NCBI GenBank assembly: GCA_019113665.1
Contig: DXGW01000197.1
Coordinates: forward strand, 1-6,956
Direction of reading: 5' to 3'
DNA: 6,956 bases
From: Candidatus Alistipes excrementipullorum
GTDB lineage: Bacteria; Bacteroidota; Bacteroidia; Bacteroidales; Rikenellaceae
Shown here: piece after piece, positions 1 to 6,956 of the stretch
How the letters are laid out: every line of letters starts with the position of its first letter
Position numbering within the stretch: the first letter of the stretch is position 1
Program-made: the position numbers and the translations under genes
The notes under the pieces: generated by a model
What the model was told of the DNA's origin: nothing
Seen by the model: only the letters and a program-made list of their open reading frames with translations
Databases searched by the model: none

Positions 1-16
1 GTTTTGGCACTAAAGT

Positions 17-47
17 TTTGAGATTAGAGCTATTTTTGTTATCTTTG
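17..47 (+). promoter_or_regulatory. Bacteroidota-type promoter for lpxK
   Basis: TTTG at 17-20 (-33 element), a 19-base gap, then TATCTTTG at 40-47, an exact match to the Bacteroides -7 consensus TAnnTTTG. The spacing agrees with the known -33/-7 arrangement recognised by the primary sigma factor of this phylum. Transcription would start roughly at 52-58, leaving a very short leader before the ATG at 66. The boxes and spacing are seen directly; the promoter activity is inferred. The -33 box overlaps a TTG codon at 18 that could be misread as the gene start. Confidence 0.7.
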
Positions 48-65
48 AAAAATAGTTTGAGTGTA

Positions 66-1106
66 ATGGCGGATTTTCTCAAGAAGATAGCGGCTTGTTG
101 TTACGAAATGGGGGTGCGTTTCCGCCATTTCCTGTTCGATACGGGCGTTCTCAAAAGCGAGAAATTCGATATCCCGATAATTTGTGTCGGGAACATAACT
201 GTCGGAGGTACAGGTAAAACACCTACGGCAGAGATGATTGTCGAATACATGTCGCGCAAATACAAAGTGGCTCTGCTCTCCCGCGGATACGGGCGCCGTA
301 CGCGTGGATACCGTGAAGTCACCTTGTCGGATTCGTATCGTGATGTAGGCGACGAGCCTTTACAGATAAAGTTCAAGTATCCCGAAACGGTGGTTGTGGT
401 ATGCGAGAAGCGGGCAAAGGGCATACACCGCATCATGGCCGAACACCCCGAGGTCAATCTCATAATAATGGACGACGGATTCCAGCACCGCTACGTCGAG
501 CCGAAACTCAATGTCGTCGTTGTTGACTCGACGCGTCCCGTTGAGCATGACCATATGTTGCCATACGGCACATTGCGGGACGTACGTTCCTCGCTCGACC
601 GGGCACACTATTTCGTCGTAACCAAGTGCAGTGACAGCATGTCGCCGCTCGACCGCATGCTCATGCGTAAGGAATTGTTGCACATAGCCTATCAGCGTAT
701 CTATTTCATGCGCTACGAGTCATTGCCCATGCGTCCGGTCTTTGAGGGTGCCTCGTCTGCAGGAGTTCCCAACTTCAGCGAGGTGATAGCCATGTCGGGT
801 ATAGGCAATCCCATGGTTTTCATTCGCGGGCTGCGTCTTCACTACCGTGTTGTAGGCGAGCTTACGTTCGATGACCACCATGTCTACCGTGTCAGGGACC
901 TGCATGCCATGGAACGCATGCTCGACCAGTATCCGTCGGCCTATATCGTCACGACCGAGAAAGATGCGGTCAAGATATTCGCCAGCCGCAAGGTGTCCGA
1001 CAGGTTGCGTGACAGACTCTATTATGTTCCTGTAAGAATGACATATATCGAGGAGTCCGACAAGGATTTCCTCCAAAAACTTGAAAAAGATGTTAGAGCA
1101 GATTAA
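66..1106 (+). CDS. lpxK: Tetraacyldisaccharide 4'-kinase (lipid A 4'-kinase), LpxK
   Basis: LpxK uses ATP to phosphorylate the 4' position of tetraacyldisaccharide-1-phosphate, giving lipid IVA, at the cytoplasmic face of the inner membrane; it is a late step of the Raetz lipid A pathway. The product is 346 residues, normal for the family. Visible motifs are the P-loop GNITVGGTGKTP (42-53), LSRGYGRRTRG (71-81), GDEP (95-98), MDDGFQHR (135-142), DDHHVY (269-274) and TTEKD (296-300). In the studied Aquifex enzyme, as I recall, the Asp of GDEP and a His matching the DHH segment are catalytic. The N-terminal 30 residues are amphipathic, fitting peripheral membrane contact. I chose ATG 66 over the in-frame TTG at 18: the upstream one lies inside the promoter, and protein similarity begins just after residue 10. 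The last 17 bases overlap punA. It is intact with no odd features. Confidence 0.95.
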   Translation: MADFLKKIAACCYEMGVRFRHFLFDTGVLKSEKFDIPIICVGNITVGGTGKTPTAEMIVEYMSRKYKVALLSRGYGRRTRGYREVTLSDSYRDVGDEPLQIKFKYPETVVVVCEKRAKGIHRIMAEHPEVNLIIMDDGFQHRYVEPKLNVVVVDSTRPVEHDHMLPYGTLRDVRSSLDRAHYFVVTKCSDSMSPLDRMLMRKELLHIAYQRIYFMRYESLPMRPVFEGASSAGVPNFSEVIAMSGIGNPMVFIRGLRLHYRVVGELTFDDHHVYRVRDLHAMERMLDQYPSAYIVTTEKDAVKIFASRKVSDRLRDRLYYVPVRMTYIEESDKDFLQKLEKDVRAD

Positions 1107-1896
1107 GAAAACGGCCGACTTCATAAATGCCCGGACCGACAATTTCACTCCCGAGGCCGGCATCATACTCGGCACGGGCCTCGGCGATTTCGCCGACAAT
1201 ATCGACGAACGTTATTCGCTCGATTACAAGGATATCCCCGGATTCCCCGTCTCTACGGTAGAAGGCCACAAGGGGCGTCTCATCTTCGGATTCATCGAAG
1301 GCCGCAGGGTAGTGGCCATGCAGGGCCGTTTCCATTATTATGAAGGATATACGATGCAGCAGGTTACATTCCCGGTGCGGGTAATGAAACTTTTGGGCAT
1401 CAAACATCTCTTCGTATCGAATGCCAGCGGCGGTATCAATCCGACCTTCCGCGTAGGTGACCTGATGATCATCACCGACCATATCAATCTTATGCCCAAT
1501 CCGCTGATCGGCAAGAATATTGCGGAACTTGGCCCTCGTTTTCCGGACATGCACAACTGCTACGACCGCGGGCTTATAGCAAAAGCCACGGCCATTGCCG
1601 GGGAGGCGAATATCAAACTGCAGTACGGCGTTTATGTCGGCAGCACGGGCCCGACATTCGAGACGCAGGCCGAATACCGTTATTTCAAGAGTATAGGCGG
1701 TGATGCTGCCGGTATGTCGACGGTGCCCGAGGTGATTGTGGCACGACATATGTCGATACCCGTATTTGCCGTTTCAGTCATAACCAACTGCGGCTTGAGC
1801 GATGAGATCGGCGATCACGAGGACGTGCAGCGTCAGGGTAAAAAAGCCGGTGTGAAGATGGCCGAACTGTTCGTGGAAATGATAAAACAATTGTAA
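1090..1896 (+). CDS. punA: Purine nucleoside phosphorylase (trimeric, type I PNP)
   Basis: This enzyme cleaves purine (deoxy)nucleosides with phosphate to give free base and (deoxy)ribose-1-phosphate; it is a cytoplasmic purine salvage enzyme. The product is 268 residues, typical of the trimeric inosine/guanosine class. Family motifs include the phosphate-binding GTGLGDFAD (28-36), H60, MQGRFHYYEGY (78-88, with the Arg and His that bind phosphate), VSNASGGIN (109-117), GPTFETQAEYR (187-197, with purine-contacting E191), GMSTVPEV (208-215) and ITN (231-233). N233 corresponds to human Asn243, which suggests 6-oxopurine preference. ATG 1090 is preferred over TTG 1081, because it follows a purine-rich GAAAAAG and gives the usual N-terminus. 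It starts inside the end of lpxK (17-base overlap), so translational coupling is likely; ssb follows after 1 base. An adenosine-preferring variant is less likely from the motifs. Confidence 0.95.
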   Translation: MLEQIKKTADFINARTDNFTPEAGIILGTGLGDFADNIDERYSLDYKDIPGFPVSTVEGHKGRLIFGFIEGRRVVAMQGRFHYYEGYTMQQVTFPVRVMKLLGIKHLFVSNASGGINPTFRVGDLMIITDHINLMPNPLIGKNIAELGPRFPDMHNCYDRGLIAKATAIAGEANIKLQYGVYVGSTGPTFETQAEYRYFKSIGGDAAGMSTVPEVIVARHMSIPVFAVSVITNCGLSDEIGDHEDVQRQGKKAGVKMAELFVEMIKQL

Positions 1897-1897
1897 T

Positions 1898-2365
1898 ATG
1901 ATCAACAAAGTTATTCTCGTGGGCAATGTGGGCGTAGACCCCGAAATCCGCACAACCGAGTCGGGAGTGAAGGTTGCCCGTGTCCGTCTGGCAACGACCG
2001 AACGCCTTTTCGACCGTCAGGCCAATGAAACGAAAGAACATACCGAGTGGCACACCATAACCTTGTGGCGCGGTTTGGCCGATGTGGTAGACAAATATGT
2101 ACGTAAGGGTTCTCAAATATATATCGAGGGCCGTCTGCGCACGCGCGAATGGACAGACAAGGACAATCAGAAACGCTATACGACCGAGATTCTGGCCGAT
2201 GACATGAAACTGCTTGGACGCCGCGGCGACAACCAGCAGCAACAGCAGTCGTCATATTCGGCGCCTCAGCCTGCCGCTGGTTATTCCCAGCCGGTACAGG
2301 CACCGGCGGCTCAGCAGCAGCCTATAGTCGCTCCGGCCGATGATCCTGATGACCTGCCGTTCTGA
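1898..2365 (+). CDS. ssb: Single-stranded DNA-binding protein
   Basis: SSB coats single-stranded DNA during replication, recombination and repair, and recruits partners through its C-terminal tip. The 155-residue product has an N-terminal OB fold (about 1-107) opening with MINKVILVGNVGVDPEIR and containing TEWHTITLW (49-57) and GSQIYIEGRLRTREW (71-85), with the expected DNA-stacking aromatics. A flexible linker rich in Gln, Pro and Ala (about 111-147) includes a run of five Gln at 113-117, encoded by a CAG/CAA repeat at 2234-2248. The tail DDPDDLPF (148-155) matches the acidic tip ending in Pro-Phe that binds partner proteins. Its ATG is 1 base after the punA stop, so it is last in the lpxK-punA-ssb run, just before the tandem hairpins. 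I saw no separate promoter between punA and ssb; one inside punA cannot be excluded. Length and tip suggest the main chromosomal SSB. Confidence 0.96.
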   Translation: MINKVILVGNVGVDPEIRTTESGVKVARVRLATTERLFDRQANETKEHTEWHTITLWRGLADVVDKYVRKGSQIYIEGRLRTREWTDKDNQKRYTTEILADDMKLLGRRGDNQQQQQSSYSAPQPAAGYSQPVQAPAAQQQPIVAPADDPDDLPF

Positions 2366-2376
2366 TATGTGAATAT

Positions 2377-2415
2377 AATACGGGGGTGATTCTTGAACAA
2401 GATCACTCCCGTATT
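2377..2415 (+). terminator. Hairpin at the end of the lpxK-punA-ssb transcript
   Basis: The stem pairs 2377-2390 with 2402-2415 (14 pairs). After a one-base bulge at 2391 come three more pairs and a GAAC loop at 2395-2398. One pair, 2385 with 2407, is G-U in plus-strand RNA but would be a C-A mismatch in minus-strand RNA, so the hairpin fits the ssb transcript better. No U tract follows directly; it may stabilise the RNA 3' end or assist the second hairpin rather than terminate alone. Confidence 0.55.
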
Positions 2416-2422
2416 CTGTAAT

Positions 2423-2456
2423 AAAAAAACGGAAGATACTTTCTTCCGTTTTTTTT
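2423..2456. terminator. Bidirectional intrinsic terminator between ssb and the M13 peptidase gene
   Basis: A tract of seven A (2423-2429) precedes a perfect 7-bp stem, CGGAAGA (2430-2436) with TCTTCCG (2442-2448), around a five-base loop (2437-2441), followed by eight T (2449-2456). Read from either strand this is a stem followed by a U run, so it can terminate the plus-strand ssb transcript and the minus-strand peptidase transcript. Its position between two converging genes supports the shared role. Confidence 0.88.
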
Positions 2457-2470
2457 AATTATTTGGTTGT

Positions 2471-4501
2471 TTACCAGATTATCACGCGCTCCTCGACGGG
2501 CATGAACATGGGGCCGTCGGTGATGCCGAAGGCATCGTAGAACTCCTGAATGTTACGCAGGGTAGCGTTGACACGCCATTTGCCGAGCGAGTGCACGTCG
2601 AGCTTGGTCAGACGGGCAATTTCCTCGTCGCGAATGTTCTGCGCCCACAGTGCGGCATATCCCAGATAGAAGCGCTGCTCGGGAGTGAAGCCGTCGATGG
2701 GTGCCGTATTTGCCGTATCAACGGCATTGTGCAGGGCTGTGTAAGCGATGCGGAGACCTCCCTGGTCGGCTATGTTCTCACCGAGGCACAAGGCTCCGTC
2801 GGCATGGATTGCGGGCTGTCCGTCCTTTGCGGGCAGGACTTCAATGGCATTGAACTGCTCGACGAGTATGTCGGTCTTTTTCTTGAATGCTTCGGAATCG
2901 GCATCGGTCCACCAGTTGTTCATGTTGCCGTCCTTGTCGAACTGCCGTCCCTGATCGTCGAATCCATGTGTCATTTCGTGACCTATTACCACTCCTATGG
3001 CACCATAGTTTACGGCATCGTCGGCATCGGGATTATAGAACGGCGGCTGGAGAATTGCTGCCGGGAAGCAGATCTCGTTGCTGCCGGGGTTGTAGTATGC
3101 GTTTACGGTCTGCGGCGACATGAACCATTCGCTCTTGTCGACGGGTTTGCCGAGTTTCGAAAGGTTGTCGGCCGTGTACCATTTGTTTATGGCTACGATG
3201 TTCTCCCAGTATGATTTCGAGGGATCGATCGTCAGCGTCGAGTAGTCCTTCCACTTGTCGGGATAGCCTATCTTGACGGTGAACGAAGCCAGTTTCTCCT
3301 GCGCACGTGCCTTGGTCTCGTCGCTCATCCAGTCGAGGTTGGCTATGTGCTGTCCGAGGGCCGTCTGGAGATTCTTTACCAGATCAAGCATGCGGGCCTT
3401 GTCTTTCTCCGAGAAGTATTTGGCTACGTACATCTCGCCGACAGCCTCGCCCAGCGATCCGTTGGGTACGGCCATCGCGCGTTTCCAGCGCGGTTCGATC
3501 TCCTGTTTGCCGGACATCGTCTTGCCGTAGAAGTCGAACGATGCGTTTATGAAATCGTCGCTGAGGTAGCTTGCGGCGCTGTTGATATATTGGGCAGCCA
3601 GATAGTGTGCTATCTTCTCGACCGGAGCCGTCTTCAGAATCTTGTCGGCTGCGGCGAGCGACGACTGCTGTGTAACGATGATCGTGTCGAAATCACCCAG
3701 ACCTGTAGCCTTGTAATACTCTTCCCAGTTGACGGCATTGTATTTCTTCTCGAAATCAGCTTTGGATACGGGGTTGTACTGGGCCTGTATGTCACGCAGC
3801 TGGACATTCGACCAGAAAGCCTCGGCAAGCGTCGTCTCTATCTCCATAACGTCGGCAACTGCTCCTGCCACCTCGGTTTCAGACATTCCTACGAGCGTAA
3901 ACAGGCGTGTCAGATACTCTTTGTATGCCGTACGGATCTGCTCGTTCTCGGGTGTGAGATAGTAGTCGCGGTCGCCCATTGCAAGGCCGCTCTGGCTGAT
4001 GTAAAGGGCATTCATGTCGCTGTTTTTCAGGTCGCCGTCGACTCCTATGCCGAAGAACGGGTTTGCCGTTGTGGCATGCAGTTCGGCAATGGCTGCTGTC
4101 AATTCGCTGCGGTCCTTGATGCCGAGAAGGCGTTCCACTTCGGCAAGTATGGGTTTCGCGCCTTCGGCGTTGAGACGTACCGAGTCGAGCCCCATATTAT
4201 AGAGGTCCGATATTTTCTGCTCTACGCTTCCTGGTTCGGCCTTCTTACCCGACATCTCCTTGAAGAGTTCGTTGATGCGCACCTTGTTGTTTTCGCGTAT
4301 CACGTCGAAAGAGCCGTATCGGCTGTATTCGGGCTTGAGGGGATTGAGTTTCTGCCAACCTCCCGTTGCATACTGGTAGAAATCTTCATTGGGGGCTATC
4401 GACAGATCGAAATTGTTCGGATCTATGGCCGGAACCTTGCCCTGTTGTTCCTGGCAGCTTGCCATAAGCGCTGCCGTGGCCAGAATTACAAGTCTCTTCA
4501 T
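2471..4501 (-). CDS. pepO: M13 family (neprilysin/PepO-type) zinc metallopeptidase, lipoprotein
   Basis: An exported zinc endopeptidase expected to cut oligopeptides outside the cytoplasm. The product is 676 residues, full length for bacterial M13 enzymes. Residues 1-16 form a lipoprotein signal, with a basic start, hydrophobic core and lipobox MASC, so C16 should be lipidated. The mature part opens with an N-terminal M13 domain (about 30-410), followed by the catalytic domain. Catalytic motifs are all present: substrate-binding NAYYN (467-471), HEMTH (508-512, zinc ligands H508 and H512, base E509), ENIAD (575-579, third ligand E575) and the DVHSLGKWRVN segment (635-645), whose H637 and R643 match the neprilysin transition-state His and substrate Arg. 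It ends in the family-typical Trp. The ATG follows an A-rich leader. The natural substrate is unknown; inner versus outer membrane placement cannot be fixed, because the residues after C16 carry only one acidic residue. It converges on ssb. Confidence 0.94.
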   Translation of the reverse strand: MKRLVILATAALMASCQEQQGKVPAIDPNNFDLSIAPNEDFYQYATGGWQKLNPLKPEYSRYGSFDVIRENNKVRINELFKEMSGKKAEPGSVEQKISDLYNMGLDSVRLNAEGAKPILAEVERLLGIKDRSELTAAIAELHATTANPFFGIGVDGDLKNSDMNALYISQSGLAMGDRDYYLTPENEQIRTAYKEYLTRLFTLVGMSETEVAGAVADVMEIETTLAEAFWSNVQLRDIQAQYNPVSKADFEKKYNAVNWEEYYKATGLGDFDTIIVTQQSSLAAADKILKTAPVEKIAHYLAAQYINSAASYLSDDFINASFDFYGKTMSGKQEIEPRWKRAMAVPNGSLGEAVGEMYVAKYFSEKDKARMLDLVKNLQTALGQHIANLDWMSDETKARAQEKLASFTVKIGYPDKWKDYSTLTIDPSKSYWENIVAINKWYTADNLSKLGKPVDKSEWFMSPQTVNAYYNPGSNEICFPAAILQPPFYNPDADDAVNYGAIGVVIGHEMTHGFDDQGRQFDKDGNMNNWWTDADSEAFKKKTDILVEQFNAIEVLPAKDGQPAIHADGALCLGENIADQGGLRIAYTALHNAVDTANTAPIDGFTPEQRFYLGYAALWAQNIRDEEIARLTKLDVHSLGKWRVNATLRNIQEFYDAFGITDGPMFMPVEERVIIW

Positions 4502-4541
4502 AGAGTTTTATTTTGTTTATGTACTACGATTCGTCAATCCG

Positions 4542-4619
4542 TGTCGGTGTCGGTTGCCGACATGATTCCATGTCCTGAATAAACGTCCGGATTGTCGGAA
4601 AATTGTGCCGCGGCCGACA
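4542..4619. repeat. Cluster of TGTCGG/CCGACA inverted repeats in the spacer upstream of the M13 peptidase
   Basis: The 142-base spacer 4502-4643 holds TGTCGG at 4542-4547, 4548-4553 and 4593-4598, and its reverse complement CCGACA at 4557-4562 and 4614-4619. This allows a hairpin with a 3-base loop (4548-4562) and one with a 15-base loop (4593-4619). A further inverted repeat, GACATG/CATGTC (4559-4574), shares bases 4559-4562 with the first hairpin, so the two cannot form together. No TTTG/TAnnTTTG promoter was found here on the minus strand, and no hairpin is followed by a U run. The repeats are seen directly; any role as leader structure, operator or transcript end is inference. Confidence 0.45.
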
Positions 4620-4643
4620 GATTGGCCATGCGGTGATTTTGTG

Positions 4644-5075
4644 TCAGTCCAGCTGGATCTGTACGCATTCGATGCCTACACGCCCGAGCAGGTCCAAGCC
4701 TTCGTTCGAACGGTAGCTGTCGCTGAAGACGACGCGTTTGATTCCGGCCTGTATTATCAATTTGGAGCATTCGAGACATGGGGCGGCCGTAATGTAGAGT
4801 GTGGCTCCGTCGCAGTTGTTGGCGCTCTTGGCCACTTTGGTTATTGCATTTGCCTCGGCATGCAGTACGTAAGGTTTTGTTTTGCCTTCTGCATCTTCAC
4901 AGACATTCTCGAACCCGGACGGCGTTCCGTTATATCCGTCCGATATGATCATCTTGTCCTTGACGATCAGAGCCCCGACCTGGCGACGGACGCAATACGA
5001 GTTTTCGGCCCATATGCGGGCCATGCGCAGATAGCGTTCGTCCAGTTGGCGTTGTTTCTCTTCGGCGTATCCCAT
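4644..5075 (-). CDS. comEB: dCMP deaminase (ComEB-type cytidine/deoxycytidylate deaminase)
   Basis: A zinc enzyme of the CDA superfamily that converts dCMP to dUMP and ammonia in the cytoplasm, supplying thymidylate synthase. The product is 143 residues, a usual length for the short bacterial form. The zinc site is HAEAN (72-76, ligand H72, proton-shuttling E74) with PCLEC (99-103, ligands C100 and C103). Upstream, RRQVGALIVKD (30-40) and ISDGYNGTPSGFENVCED (44-61) are characteristic of dCMP deaminases rather than tRNA adenosine deaminases, whose loops differ. The ATG at 5073-5075 gives a normal N-terminus and is preceded by an A-rich stretch. The gene lies 92 bases downstream of secA on the same strand, beyond a strong hairpin, and 142 bases upstream of the M13 peptidase. 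Whether it is fed by read-through from secA or by its own promoter is unclear; I found no consensus promoter. Substrate assignment is by motif, not experiment. Confidence 0.92.
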   Translation of the reverse strand: MGYAEEKQRQLDERYLRMARIWAENSYCVRRQVGALIVKDKMIISDGYNGTPSGFENVCEDAEGKTKPYVLHAEANAITKVAKSANNCDGATLYITAAPCLECSKLIIQAGIKRVVFSDSYRSNEGLDLLGRVGIECVQIQLD

Positions 5076-5113
5076 TTTTGCGATTTTACCTGATTATGCA
5101 ATAAACCTTTTTC

Positions 5114-5160
5114 AAAGGCAATGCCCCGGAACAATGACATGTTCCGAGGCTTTTGCCTTT
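5114..5160 (-). terminator. Long hairpin directly downstream of secA
   Basis: The inner stem pairs 5123-5133 with 5140-5150 around a six-base loop (5134-5139). The outer stem pairs AAAGGCA (5114-5120) with TGCCTTT (5154-5160) across a 2 x 3 internal loop. Position 5126/5147 is a C-A mismatch in plus-strand RNA but a G-U pair in minus-strand RNA, giving an unbroken 11-pair stem, so selection appears to act on the secA transcript. It begins 7 bases after the secA stop codon. Only a short UUU in the stem, and no long U run, follows on the minus strand, so termination may be partial, with read-through into the deaminase gene. Confidence 0.65.
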
Positions 5161-5167
5161 ATTGATA

Positions 5168-6956
<1,789 letters not shown>

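Noticed and set aside
18..65. TTG at 18 as the start of lpxK, adding 16 residues.
   Set aside because: The codon lies inside the -33 promoter box, the extra residues are encoded by AT-rich leader sequence, and the ATG at 66 gives the normal family N-terminus.
1081..1089. TTG at 1081 as the punA start.
   Set aside because: It adds three residues only; the ATG at 1090 follows a purine-rich stretch and gives the expected N-terminus.
3347..4582. A 411-codon open frame on the plus strand opposite the M13 peptidase gene.
   Set aside because: It lies antisense to a gene with complete catalytic motifs, its translation resembles no family I recognise, and it is rich in Cys, Val and Leu as expected from reverse-reading GC-biased codons.
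4534..4629. A possible 31-codon small gene on the minus strand between the deaminase and the M13 peptidase, beginning MANLSAAAQ and ending in TDTDTD.
   Set aside because: It has no recognisable domain or clear ribosome-binding site, and its tail is just the translated CCGACA repeats. Relatives would have to show a conserved frame before it could be called.

Overview
The window reads as ordinary core chromosome of a Bacteroidota bacterium, most likely order Bacteroidales. The evidence is: a promoter of the Bacteroides type (TTTG, 19 bases, TAnnTTTG) upstream of the first gene; gene starts preceded by A/T-rich stretches instead of clear Shine-Dalgarno boxes; the lpxK-punA pairing, which I remember from other Bacteroidales; and the wording of the SecA, dCMP deaminase and M13 peptidase proteins. 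Base composition looks balanced to slightly GC-rich, which would suit an Alistipes/Rikenellaceae-like organism better than an AT-rich Bacteroides. That narrower placement is an inference and was not tested.

Left block, plus strand (1-2456): a promoter at 17-47 drives a compact run of three genes. They are lpxK (lipid A 4'-kinase, ATG at 66), punA (purine nucleoside phosphorylase, overlapping lpxK by 17 bases) and ssb (single-stranded DNA-binding protein, 1 base after punA). The run ends in two consecutive hairpins. The second has an A tract before it and a T tract after it, so it can stop transcription from both sides.

Right block, minus strand (6956 down to 2471): secA enters from the right edge without its N-terminal half and ends at 5168, followed by a strong hairpin. 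Next comes a dCMP deaminase gene, then a 142-base spacer rich in short inverted repeats, then a full-length M13 (neprilysin-type) zinc peptidase made as a lipoprotein. This gene converges on ssb at the shared terminator.

Together the genes cover envelope building and protein export (lpxK, secA, exported peptidase) and nucleotide/DNA metabolism (punA, dCMP deaminase, ssb). I see no mobile element, CRISPR array, tRNA or rRNA, toxin-antitoxin pair, phage gene or defence system. All five complete genes are intact, with the key residues I could check. I found no convincing undescribed system. The points worth a second look are regulatory: start-site choices, hairpins whose wobble pairs show their direction, and the repeat-rich spacer upstream of the peptidase.
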